From: Capsicum annuum | Taxonomy: Eukaryota; Streptophyta; Magnoliopsida; Solanales; Solanaceae | DNA length: 64,000 nucleotides | Reading direction: 5' to 3' | NCBI RefSeq assembly: GCF_002878395.1 | Contig: NC_061114.1 | Span: 147,255,229 to 147,319,228, forward strand | In this document: positions 45,344 through 56,147 of the stretch, in pieces | Numbering within the stretch: the first letter of the stretch is position 1 | Layout: every line of letters begins with the position of its first letter | The notes under the pieces: model-generated | Database searches by the model: none | What the model was told of the DNA's origin: nothing | Seen by the model: only the letters and a program-made list of their open reading frames with translations | Position numbers and translations under genes: made by a program

Positions 45344-45497
45344 AGTTCTGTAAATTGAAATGAAGTCTCAAGAAACTCTCATAATCAGTTCCCAAATTTT
45401 CAGAAGCATTCACAAATCTATTCTATCCATTTGAAAAATGCTCCAGGCAAATACATTTGTGAATGAATTAAAGCAAAAGGATAAATCTAGACAATTT
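45344..45497. repeat. 154-bp flanking direct repeat, right copy
   Basis: Matches 39364-39517 in the same orientation, with a sharp boundary to the copia untranslated tail on its left. Confidence 0.85.
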
Positions 45498-46042
45498 TAG
45501 CAGATATATAACGATTATCTTTTTAAAGAAAAAGAAGAAATCTTGGAAATGTTTAAAATGAAACATTTACAAAAAAGTCGTAGTTAATCTGTACAACAGA
45601 CATTCTAAAATATGCTAAAGGTGGAGAAGAGAAGTTTCATTTCTATCTCTGCTTTGACTCATGTACCTATTGCAAAGATTTTCGTAGAAAATAGTGATCG
45701 CTATGAAACATTTGATTTTTGTTTCTCATATGATTTATGAATCTGATATTTTCTCTGTTTTGTTTGATTTGGGCAGTGCCATCCGTTTCTTATCTTTAGG
45801 GAGATTAAACAGGTGCCATTGTTGAGTACCTGCTCGTTGAAGGACGCATATGAATGTTTTGGTTGGAATTGGTTGGATTTTGCAGCTTTCGTATGTGTAA
45901 GGTTATAATAAAATCTGATAAATTAAATGGGTTGGGAGTAATTAGGAATTCAAATAAGTTTGTTTTAATTAAATGAGTTGGGGTAATTTAGTTATTTTAT
46001 TTTAAGTTTTTTGAGTTGGTGCTTTTAAGGTAGTATATAAAA
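45498..46042. other. AT-rich stretch without recognised gene
   Basis: No coding motif, RNA gene or TE terminus seen. Confidence 0.5.
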
Positions 46043-46241
46043 TATGAGTTTAAGTTTTGTGCACTGTCAGTGTACAAAAGATTCTACACTATTAGGTAAA
46101 CTTGACTTGCTATTGCAGGTTACTTAATTTTTTACATAAAAATTGAAAAATAAAAAATTAGATAACCTACAATAGTAAATCAAGTTTACCTAATAGTGTA
46201 GAATCTTTTGTATACTGACGGTGCACAAAACTAAATTCATA
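46043..46241. mobile_element. Foldback MITE, 199 bp
   Basis: Two long inverted arms: 46060-46126 (GTGCACTGTCAGTGTACAAA... to TGCAGGTTA) pairs almost base for base with 46164-46226 (TAACCTACAATAG... to ACTGACGGTGCAC). Weaker pairing extends to TATGAGTTTAAG / ATTCATA at the ends. The loop is AT-rich. There is no ORF. Non-autonomous DNA transposon; the superfamily is not determined because terminal bases and target duplication (AT-rich, maybe TA) are ambiguous. Confidence 0.8.
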
Positions 46242-46524
46242 AAATATAATATATACACAAATGTGTGTGTGTATTTTGTGTGTGTGTTTTCGTGCATTTG
46301 GATGTTTCGTTAAGCTTAACATGTACAATTAGCAAGTGATCAATTGGGAAGACGAAGAGTTGTCAGGGTTCGAGAATTTATAAAACGATTTCTCCTTATT
46401 TGTTTTCTTTTTATCTCTTTATTTGTTGATCTGTAATAATACATTCTACGAACTTTGTCCACAATAAAAGCTTATGGGGACTACTTATAGGAGTGAAAAA
46501 TATGTTACTTGCGTGTTTTGATAA

Positions 46525-46570
46525 CAATTACTTTATCACCTAGGCAACTTATTATAGGATTACAAATTAA
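46525..46570. repeat. Imperfect direct repeat left of minisatellite
   Basis: CAATTACTTTATCACCTAGG ... ATAGGATTACAAATTA resembles 47258-47300. A palindrome GGTGAT-cAATT-ATCACC lies at 46580-46596. Confidence 0.45.
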
Positions 46571-46647
46571 ATTCCGGCAGGTGATCAATTATCACCAAGA
46601 AATTATGTTTGAGGAAGTATGATTTAACTTACAACCTACTAAAATAA

Positions 46648-47210
46648 ATTTCGAGCATGTTCATTAAATTTCGGTACTTTGATTAAATTTTTTGCACATT
46701 TTTATTAATTTTCTGCACATTTTGATTAGTTTCTTGCATATTTTAATAAATTTTCTGCACATTTTTCATTAATTATCTGCATACTTAAATAGATTTTCTG
46801 CACATTTTCATAAAGTTTAAGCATATTTTAATAAGTTTTCTGCTCATTTAAATGGATTTTCTGCACTTTTTTCATTAATTTTCTGAATAGTTTAATAAAT
46901 TTTCTGCACATTTTTAATCAAATTTCTGTATAATTTTCATTAATCTTCTGCAAATTTTAGTAAATTTTCTGCACATTTTTATTAATTTTCTGTACATTTT
47001 GGATCAATTTTTTTGCATATTTTAATGAACTTTCTGCACATTTTTCAATAATTTTCTGCACATTTTTATTAACTTTCTGCCTATTTAATAAATTTGCTGA
47101 ACATTTTTATTTTAGTTTCTGCTCATTTTAATCAATTTTCTATGTACTTCAAACAATTTTTTGCATATTTACTCAATTTCCTGCACACTATAATCAATTT
47201 TCTGCAACAT
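46648..47210. repeat. AT-rich minisatellite, ~27 degenerate units of 20-23 bp
   Basis: Tandem units with core TTTTCTGCACATTTT followed by NATTAA, running without a break for 563 bp. Unit length varies between 20 and 23; several units are close to the core and many have TGCATA or TGCTCA variants. It is not coding. Confidence 0.9.
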
Positions 47211-48273
47211 CTTTTTGAAATAAACAGTCATTCTGTTTAATTAATTTTAGCAATGATCAATTATTTGTCACCTACGTGTCATGCCTATAGGTTTAAATTA
47301 CATGAAACAAATAATTGCTTTTGAGGGATGTTAATCACCTTAATCGACTTTTAGCTAATGAAGAGGCTAATTTGAAACCGATACATGCTACTTGTTTTAG
47401 AAAATGCACAACGAAAGCAATTAACAAGGATCAATCCAACTTTCATAGAATCTAGTAAACATATATTAAAACGTAATTTAGAAAGAACTTACCTCTTAAA
47501 GCTTTCACAAAATATTTTTTTTTGCAATGAAATCCAGGTCAGCAATCTTATACTATTTCCTGATTAACCTTATAATCAACACTTATGTGGGAAAGTGATT
47601 GTTATTTTCTGAAAAAGATAAAACTTCTTTTTAACAACGAACCCCTATTTATCCAATCTTCCATTGAAGAAGTGAGTGGAAGAGACAAACATTTTTCAAT
47701 CTTTGTCTGGCTTAATGACACCATAATGAACAAAACAATTTCAGGCTAAATAAATCCTAACAGGATCAAAATGTTTTCAGCTATTTAAAATAATATCTAT
47801 TGATATTTATTTGGTGCCGTAACGAGCAAAAGTTCTTCATCTCTTTAAACATTGTTTATTGAGTTTTATTGGTATTAAAAGTCCTTTTATTTATATGAGA
47901 AGACTAGTAAATAAATCAATATTACTTCTTCTATAAAGCTCCTTTTCTTTTCTTTTTTTCTTTTCAAAATTGATTAGTTAATCAGGTATAGTAGGGACCA
48001 CAAATTTTTTATATGAGACTTTCAATTATGATATTAATTCACAGATGAATGAATTATCATATATTAATACATAACAAATTATTTCACTAAAAATCTGTAG
48101 TTGCACTCCTCAATTTAATTCGAAATCTACCATTACATCTTATTTAACTCTCTATGTTAGAATTAGTGAAACCAATAAATTAAATTAAATTATGTATATT
48201 TAACTCATTGATTAATTTAATTCTTTATTTATATTTCTTAACTTATTTCAGATGACAGATATAATATTCACAT
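47211..48273. other. AT-rich stretch; right end probably copia LTR
   Basis: 47258-47300 repeats 46525-46570. The rest shows no gene. The last ~340 bp (about 47930-48273) read on the minus strand as a plausible continuation of the copia LTR that stops at 61903, since the gypsy between them has matching target duplications. That continuation is inferred, not proven. Confidence 0.35.
48269..48273. repeat. Target site duplication CACAT (left)
   Basis: Matches CATAT at 61903-61907 with one C/T transition. Confidence 0.6.
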
Positions 48274-49896
48274 TGATACGGCCCGAACAAGGGCCTAGTC
48301 ATGTCGGGTATCTCAAGTCCAACCAGGACCAGAGACCACCCCTAATACCCAACCATTAGACGCCCTACACGCTATGTTGGATGAATTCCGAACATATAAT
48401 AAGCTAAAACAATATAAGTTTAAAGACAATAAAGTAAGTCTATAACCATAACCAAACAGTCACAACCAAATATCCAACCGATACCAAACCCGATGCCAAT
48501 ATCAATACCAATGCTAACACTAATACCGAAACTGCCCATGCCCACAGTAATCCGACGAAGCTTCTAACCAAAATCAAAGAATATCTGGTCGGGACATGCC
48601 CCCGACTATAGCCAAAATCAAAAACAAAGACATAAAAATGATATAAAGAAGTCCATAACATAAAATAGAATTTTTCGGAGTATGGAAGCTCACCACTTCA
48701 ATCTGACTCAAAGCTATCCCCGGATTCAAGTCACTGAGAAGAAGGAATGGTAGTATGACTAGTTCCTACATCGCATAGTGATATAGCACCCAAAGAGGAT
48801 TAACAGAGTGAAAACTAGCATGTAACTCAGGGGTAAAACTAAAATAATATGATCATTCAAAACAAAATCAAATAACCATATGCAATCACATAAAGATAAA
48901 ACAAGGTTTAGAATGCATTTAAAATCACAAGTTTAGAGAATGTTACCATTACCAAATTCAACAATCATACCCATGCACCCGCATGTTCAAAACCATCTTT
49001 AAAATAAGAAAAATCATAATTAAACCATGAGAAACAATATTCAACCATGAACAACCAAAACCCCCAACCTTCACTTTAAAACCATAACAATACAATGAAA
49101 GCCATACATTAAAACATGTTCTTTTAAGTAAAATAACAATGAGGGAGGAGTAACATGCCTTAGACACCAAGAAGTACGGAGAGAAATCACCCTTGAAAGC
49201 CCCAAATTGATTAACTTGATGAAGCCCTAACTTTTGCTTGAATAGAGAGTTTGAGAGAAAATTTGAGAGTGTTTTACTGGGAATGTCGTGTTACTAAAAT
49301 CCCAAAGGATTTTTAAATCGTGGTATCAAAGGGAATTAAAGTTGGAAATGTCCAGAATTCCCTTAACTTAAAAGTTGTAGTAAAACCATCCTTGGTTACG
49401 AGTCGACCCCTTGACTCGTAACCATATCATAAGACTCATAGCCTTGAGTCATACCCCAGACAATGAGTTGGACACCCATACATTGTCCTCCTTATGACTC
49501 CAGGACCCCACACATAAACTGACCATGCGATTCATATGGTCTAGTCGTATCTAAGGCAAAACCCAAGGGATTAGACACTGGACAACATACGACTTAACCC
49601 TACCACTCATAACCTTTCCTCACAGCTCTTAGTAAGTCACTCATATTTAGAGCCAAGTCAAGCCACTTAGTTACTAATTTGATTAAGGTTCATCCTAATA
49701 ATTCATCACCACCCCAAATGACTCATACCACTAAGTCGTTACCAAGATCGAAAACCCAACCACTATTTACTGAACACCTAACGACTAGGCTCCCCTTACC
49801 TGTACCTACTCCATACGACTCGTATGATGAGTCATCAACAGGGAAGTGATCTCAAGGCTCAGGAAATTTCCAAGGGCCAAAATCCAGGATGTTTCA
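48274..49896 (-). repeat. 3' LTR of minus-strand gypsy D
   Basis: Read on the minus strand it starts TGAAACATCCTGG (49896) and ends GGCCCTTGTTCGGGCCGTATCA (48274 side). Same family as the LTRs of gypsy B (23574 and 29805). Compared with the 5' LTR (56148-) it lacks about 660-700 bp near 48885-48915. Confidence 0.9.
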
Positions 49897-49950
49897 ATTC
49901 TCCCCCACTTGGATTATTCATCCTTGAATGATGGAACAAGGCAGCGACTA
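49897..49950 (-). other. Polypurine tract and pre-LTR block of gypsy D
   Basis: On the minus strand CATTCAAGGATGAATAATCC is followed by AAGTGGGGGAGAAT and the LTR start. Same order as in the plus-strand elements. Confidence 0.8.
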
Positions 49951-50099
49951 GCACGATTAGGCCCCCAAACATCTCTACTCTTACCTTTAAGACAGAAAAC
50001 ATATTACCAAGGAATTCATAATCTACCTTTAACAAAGACATAAGAAAATTGATGTTAAGAACAACACATAACTTAAGCACGATTTTCGAAAATGAGGAA

Positions 50100-50500
50100 T
50101 AGGAATGGATACTTGGACTTCATGTCCTGTTTAGCTTCCTAAGTAGTCTCTTCGACCTTTTGGTTACTCTATGAAGTATTTACCGAAGCTACATCCTTGA
50201 TCCACAAACTAAGAACCTGTCAATCAAAACTTTCAATTAGGACCTTCTCATAAGACAAGGAATCCGAGATAAAAATATCCTTGATAGGCACAACTTGCAA
50301 CAAATCACCCACACACTTCCTCAACAAAGAAACATGAAACACCGAGTGAATGAAGCTCAAACTAGAGGGAAACTCCAACTCGTATATAATATTGCCAACC
50401 ATTCTCAAAACCAAGTACATACCGATATACTGGGGACTTAACTTCCCTTTCTTCCTAAATTGTATCACTCCCTTTGTGGGAGACATCTTTAAGAACACCC
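50100..50500 (-). pseudogene. pol: Integrase tail and chromodomain of gypsy D
   Basis: Open from 50498 to 50220: MFLKMSPTKGVIQFRKKGKLS, PQYIGMYLVLRMVGNIIYELEFP, FHVSLLRKCVGDLLQVVPIK, DSLSYEKVLIESFD, then a stop. After a shift the chromodomain-like block follows (KDVASVN, SNQKVEETT, EAKQDMKSKYPFLF), with the two Trp positions changed to stops or other residues. Confidence 0.8.
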
Positions 50501-51490
50501 TATCCCCAACCTCAAACTTTAACTTTCTGCACCTGATATCTACATCGGACTTTTGGCGACTTTTGGCGACTTTGGGTAGCTTTAATCTTATCCTGAATCA
50601 TCTTCACCTTCTCCATGGCTTGGTGAATAAAATCCGGGCCAAACATCTCTGCCTCACCAACCTCCAGCCACCCAATAAGAGATCTACACCTTCTACCATA
50701 CAAGGCCTCAAATGGAGCAATCCCAATGCTAGAGTGGTAGCTATGATTATATGTGAATCTATAAAAGGCAAATGCTCAACCTAACTACCACCATAGTCAA
50801 TCACGCAACCTCGAAGCATATCCTCTAATGTCTGAATTATTCTTTCTACTTGCCCATCCGACTGCAGGTGGAAAGCTGTCCTAAGACTCATTTTAGTCCC
50901 CAGCCATTTCTGAAATGACCGCCAAAAGTGCGATAAAATTGCATACCACAATCCAAGATGATAGAAATAGGTACGCCATGCAACTTTACAATCTCTTGGA
51001 GATACAACCTTGCATAATCCTCTGCCAAAAAATTAGTCCTCACCAGCAAGAAGTGAGCATACTTTGCCAGCCTATCTATAATGACCTAAATCGAATCAAA
51101 CTAATTTCAAGACCGGGTAAGATCGACAATGAAATATATGTTGACCATTTCCCACTTCCACACATGCAACTCAATTTCTTAATACAATCCTTCGTGTGCT
51201 CAACTTTCACTTATTGGCATACCATGCACTTAGCCACAAAACTAGCCATATCTGCTTTATATTGTTTCACCAATATATCTCCTTAAGCTCATGGTATATT
51301 CATCGAACTAGGATGAATAGCATGACGCGACTCATGCACCTCAACTAAAATCCTCTCTCGCAATCCATCCACATCTGGAACATATGATATCTCTTGGCAC
51401 CACAAAGTACTGTTACCAATAACCTCAAAGTCCATCACTTTCTACCCACCTACATCGCCCTTGATATTCATCCACACATGTTCTAATACT
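50501..51490 (-). pseudogene. pol: Integrase core of gypsy D (degenerate)
   Basis: Fragments in several frames: the NIYFIVDLTRS region (first catalytic Asp is now Tyr, about 51140), VIIDRLAKYAHFLLVRTNF, LYLQEIVKLHGVPISIILDCGMQF (second Asp kept, about 50960), and MYGRRCRSLIGWLEVGEAEMFGPDF (50703-50630) with KVKMIQDKIKATQSRQKS. The HHCC region is only faint. An 11-bp duplication (TTTTGGCGACT, 50550-50575) shifts the frame near the end. Confidence 0.7.
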
Positions 51491-51898
51491 TTCTTTTATT
51501 TTACCTCAGCACCCAAGGATGACTTTGCCACCTTCTGCACAAATACACCACCATCCTTAGAGTCCAAGAAATAAACTCCAAGGTTAGACAAATAGTGAAT
51601 ATATTTTACCAATTCTCGCTTTCCTTCATCTATATAAGCTAAAATCCCCATGGATAACCTGCTAAGAGCATATGCAACTATGTTAGATTTACCTAGATAA
51701 TAGTGAAGACTCATGTCATAATCCTTGAGCAACTCAAGTCATCTTCTTTCCTTAAGGTTAATATCTTTTTGGGTAAACACATATTGCAGGATATGATCAG
51801 AAAAGATATTTACATACACTCTATACAAATAGTGACGCCGGATTTTCAATGCGAACACTACAAATAACAACTCCAAGTCATGAGTTGGATAATTCTTT
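51491..51898 (-). pseudogene. pol: RNase H of gypsy D
   Basis: Follows tandem copy 2. HYLYRVYVNIF..., YVFTQKDINL, then open 51732-51496: LLKDYDMSLHYYLGKSNIVAYALSRLSMG. The catalytic Asp of VADALSR is Tyr (GAT/GAC to TAT). The acidic linker to integrase (EGKRELVKYIH, LDSKDGGVFVQKVAKSS) is kept. Confidence 0.8.
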
Positions 51899-53065
51899 CA
51901 TGCACTTCAACTGTCTTGAGACATAAGCTATTATCTTTCCATGCTGCATCAAGACACAACCAAGCCCCACACAGGACACATAACAATAGATCACAAATCC
52001 ATGAAAGCCTTCAGGTAAAGTCAAGATCGAAGCCGAAGCCAGCTTATTCTTCAGCTTCTCAAAACTACTCTCACAAGCATCAGACCACATGAACTTCACC
52101 TTCTTCTGAGTTAACCTAGTCAACGGGGCATCAATAGTCGAAAAACTCTTCACAAACCTCTTGTAGTAACCAGCTAACCCCAAAAATCTCTGAATATCAA
52201 TTAGATTTGTTGTTCTAGGACACTTTTTAACCACTGTGACTTTCTATGAATACACCATGATCCCTTCACTAGAAATAACAGACCCAAAAAAGTGACAGCG
52301 TTCAACTATAATTCATATTTTAAAAATTTAGCATACAACTGTTGATTCATCAGGGTTGTCAATACAATGTGGATGTGATCAGCATGATCCATCTTGATTT
52401 GAGAGTACACCAGAATATCATCTATGAACAAAATAATGAACAAATCCAAAAACTGAAGAAAGACTTTATTCATCAAGTCTATGAATGCCGCCAGGGAATT
52501 GGTCAACCCAAAATACATAACCAGGAACTCAAAATGCCTATACCGAGTACGAAATGCACTCTTAGGGATATCCTCCTCCCTAATTTTTAACTGATGATAC
52601 CTAGATCAAAAATTAATCTTAGAGATAAACTTAGCACCCTGAAGATGATCAAATAAATCATCTATTCTTGGAAGAGGGTACTTATTCTTTAACATCACCT
52701 TATTAAATTGACGATAATCAATACACATCCGAAGGAATTCATCTTTCTTACGCACCAAAAACACCGGTGCACCCCTTGGAAACATACTAAGACGGATGAA
52801 ACCTTTGTCTAAAAAATTTTTTAGTTTCTTCTTAAGCTCCTTTAACTCATATTGAGCCATTCTATATAAGGGAATAGGATTAGTGTCCATAATAAGATCA
52901 ATCCTAAAATCAATCTCCCTAAAGGGAAGGACACCAGAAAAGTCACCAGGAAGGACATCAGGAAATTCATTCACCACCAAAATAGAATGTAAAGAAGGAC
53001 CATTTGAGTTAGAATCCTTAACCCGAACCAAATGATAGAGACACCCCTTAGAGATTAATCTCCAA
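51899..53065 (-). pseudogene. pol: RT to RNase H of gypsy D, tandem copy 2
   Basis: Starts at [18 protein letters not shown] (about 53059) and includes the best-preserved [98 protein letters not shown] and the catalytic FIDDILVY (about 52415). The connection [22 protein letters not shown] and the first RNase H strand, where DAS has become YVS, follow. It ends at the CMKEL/HDLEL region (51899). It duplicates 53080-54243. Confidence 0.85.
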
Positions 53066-53079
53066 GGTCTACTTCTTTT

Positions 53080-54243
53080 CATGCACCTTCAACTCTGTAG
53101 AGGCATAGGCTATCACCTTGATATGCTGCATTAAGACGTAACCAAGCCCCACATGGTATGCATGAAAATAGACCACAAATCCATCCATGCCTTCAGGTAA
53201 AGTCAAGATCAGAGCCAAAGTTAGCTTATCCTTTAGCTTCTCAAAACTACTCTCACAAGCATCAGACCATAAGAACTTCTCTCTTTTTTGAGTTAACTTA
53301 GTCTATGGGGCATCTATAGTCAGAAAATACTCTACAAACCTTCTGTAGTAACCAGCTAAACCTAAGAATCTCTGAATATCGGATGGAGTCATGGGTCTAG
53401 GTCACTTCTTAACCACTGCAAATTTGGCGGATCCACCATGGCCTCTTCACTTGAAATAACACGACCCAAAAAAGTGATAATATTTAATATGAATTCATAT
53501 TTAAAATTTTTGCTTACAACTGCTAATTCATTATGGTTTGCAATACTATGCAAAGGTGATCAACATGATCCATCTCTCTCGTAGAGTAAACAAAAATATC
53601 GTCTATGAACACAATTACGAACAAATCTAGAAACTAAGGAAATACACTATTTGTCAAGTCCATGAATGCCGCCGGGGTATTGGTCAACCCAAAAGATATA
53701 ATCAGGAACTCAAAATGCCCATCCGGGTACAGAAGGCAATCTTAAGGATATCCATCTCCCTAATCTTTAACTGATGATACCCAGACCAAAGATCAATCTT
53801 GGAGAAAAACTTAGCATCCCGTAGCTGATCAAACAAATCATCTATCCTTAGAAGAGGGTACTTATTCTTTACCATCACTATATTCAATTGTCAGTAATCA
53901 ATACATATCTGTAAGGACCCATCCTTCTTATGTATGAACAACACAATGCACCCCATGAGGAAACACTAAGACAGATAAAACCCTTGTCTTAAAGATTCTT
54001 TAGTTGCTTTTTAAGCTACTTTAACTCAGTCGGAGACATTCTATATGAGGGAATAGAATTAGGACGAGTGTCCAAAACAAGATTAATCCCAAAATCAATC
54101 TCCTTAATAAGAGGGAAACTAGGAAGGTCATTAGGGAATACATCAGAAAATTCATTCACCACTGAGATGGAATATAAAGAAGGATCCTCTGAGTTAGAAT
54201 CCTTAACCCGGACCAAATGATAGAGACACCCTTAGAGATTAAT
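53080..54243 (-). pseudogene. pol: RT to RNase H of gypsy D, tandem copy 1
   Basis: Same protein segment as copy 2, upstream in the element's own direction: [86 protein letters not shown] (about 53600), [33 protein letters not shown]. It ends at the KVHEK region (about 53080), where the sequence jumps back to RLISKG. The two copies differ at roughly a fifth of residues and carry different stops. Confidence 0.85.
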
Positions 54244-54660
54244 CTCTGGGCTCTAAGATATGATATGAACCTCCTCTTAAGAACTAGGGGACCACACTCC
54301 CATTCAATAATCAATTCATTAGGAAATATAAAGGTGACCTTACTGGTCTGACAGTTTAGAGAAACATAGCACAAGTGCAACCAATCCATCCCTAATATGA
54401 TATTAAAATCAACCATGTCTAACTCAAACAGATCTACCAAAATCTCCCGACCACCCACAGATACCACACAACCCTTATAGACTCTCTTGGAAACCATAGA
54501 GTCATCCACTGAGGTAGAAATAGAAAAAAGGTCCAAAATACATTCGGTACTGAAACCAAAATGCACAGCCACAAATGGGGTCACATAAAAAGTAAACCCT
54601 AGATAAAGTAAATAGTACACATCATGGTAAAAAGTTTCAACATACCAGTAAGGATATTAG
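54244..54660 (-). pseudogene. pol: Protease of gypsy D
   Basis: Open from 54620: the active-site region reads YLLYLGFTFYVTPFVAVHFGF. The Asp-Pro-Gly-Ser of related elements is gone (DPGS replaced by YLGF-like residues), so the protease is dead. The downstream part is intact: VSKRVYKGCVVSVGGREILVDLFELDMVDFNIILGMDWLHLCY, KVTFIFPNE, RFISYLRAQ. Confidence 0.8.
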
Positions 54661-55957
54661 GCGATGCCTCAGACTTCTAGCGGGTATTGAGAGTATAGAG
54701 TTGGTTCCTACCAATATTAGAGCTAGATAATGCACCTTTTGGTGCTGGAGATGATTAAAAGGCAACCGAAACCTTGATTTCCCTAGAAAAAACTGTGGCC
54801 ACTGGATAATTTCTAAGCATGTGCCCTAGCTAACCATAGTTGAAGCACTTGTCCTTTCTCTCATCATAAAAACCCCAATGTAATCAACTAAAAAATCTAC
54901 AAAAAGGATACGATGGAGCTGATTGGGCCCACTAGCCTGAGATTAGACACCTTATGCCCTATAATTATCACCATCCTAAAATGGTCGGTCATCAGATGAC
55001 TTTGGGTAGGGAGCACTAGTCGACGAGTAATCCCCAGAATTGCCTCACTTCTTGCATGAACACTTTCATCCGTCTCTACCACTCTACTATTGACCTCTAC
55101 CCTACTCAGAAAATCTAAACTTCCTGTTCTGCCTCTCTCTAATCTCTGTATACTTCTTCATCTCTTCCTCAACTTGTTGTATGTACACCACCAACCTAAA
55201 GATGTCTATGTCCTTATTCAACAAGGCAACCTTACTCTCCAAAATCAATTCTTGGGACAACTCGAAAGTAAACTTCCTCATTATATCCCTCATATACTAG
55301 AAACCAACTCTGAAACATATCAAGATAACTGGTGAAATTTCAAGTCATACTCCTTGATTGGCATCTTTCCTTGCTTTAGGTTGACAAACTCTTCTTCCTT
55401 CGCCTCCCCCAACTCTGGAGGAAAGAAGCAGTCTAGGAAAGCATTAGAAAAATCACTACATAAGGCTGACTCAGTATCATCACACCTTGACTATTTATAT
55501 TTCTCATATCACTGGTATGCCATACTTTTAACTTATAGTCAACAAACTCCATGCCCTCCATATTAGTGGCATGCATCACACAAAAGATATATTCTATCTC
55601 ATTAAGGAAACCTTGAGGATCCTCTTCGATATTAACTCCAGTAAAAGTTGGAGGATTTAATCTCATAAACTGGCCAACCCTTGTAGCCTCAAAAGATAGA
55701 GTAACAGAAGCACCACACTCAAAATAAGCAGCTACTAATTAAGCCAACATAAGAATAGACTAACAAAACTCAACATTCATCATATTAGCCCGAGGAGCTT
55801 GAGAAGGACTGAAGGGGACTGATGGAACTCCAAAAAGGCAATCAGGAACATGATCCCTAGACCGGGTTTGGACCCCATAAGTAAGACATGACCTATCAAA
55901 ATTGTCCTCGGCTAGGACAGAGAAGTTTCTATGAGCTTTAAGTCATCTTAGAGGCAT
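54661..55957 (-). pseudogene. gag: Gag of gypsy D
   Basis: The start ATG at 55957 (MPLR then a stop) occupies the same place as MPPRR of chromovirus A. The Gag core reads RLNPPTFTGVNIEEDPQGFLNEIEYIFCVMHATNMEGMEFVDYKLK (55663-55510). The helical part follows at 55293-55102 (FTFELSQELILESKVALLNKDI, VYIQQVEEEMKKYTEIRERQNRK). At 54806-54850 the zinc knuckle reads CFNYG, stop, LGHMLRNYP: the second and fourth Cys are both Tyr (TGT to TAT). Confidence 0.8.
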
Positions 55958-56131
55958 AATCTGAAAAGCGAACAAGCGAGAATTAGAGGAGAACTTAGGA
56001 CCTTAGACTCTACATCTGAAAAAAAGAACATAAAAAAGAGAAATATTCGTAAATGCCTTGTAGCCTCTCCCTCATGACTATGGCATGTTAGACACTCTTA
56101 AAAGAGACTCTCAGTTGACCATGAACCTAGG

Positions 56132-56143
56132 GCTTTGATACCA
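56132..56143 (-). other. Primer binding site of gypsy D
   Basis: Minus-strand TGGTATCAAAGC, one base from the tRNA-iMet consensus, 4 bases after the LTR end (56148). Confidence 0.85.
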
Positions 56144-56147
56144 ATTT

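Noticed and set aside
46648..47210. Satellite or centromeric repeat
   Set aside because: The unit (20-23 bp) and array (0.56 kb) are too short, and the flanks are ordinary AT-rich DNA. Called a minisatellite.
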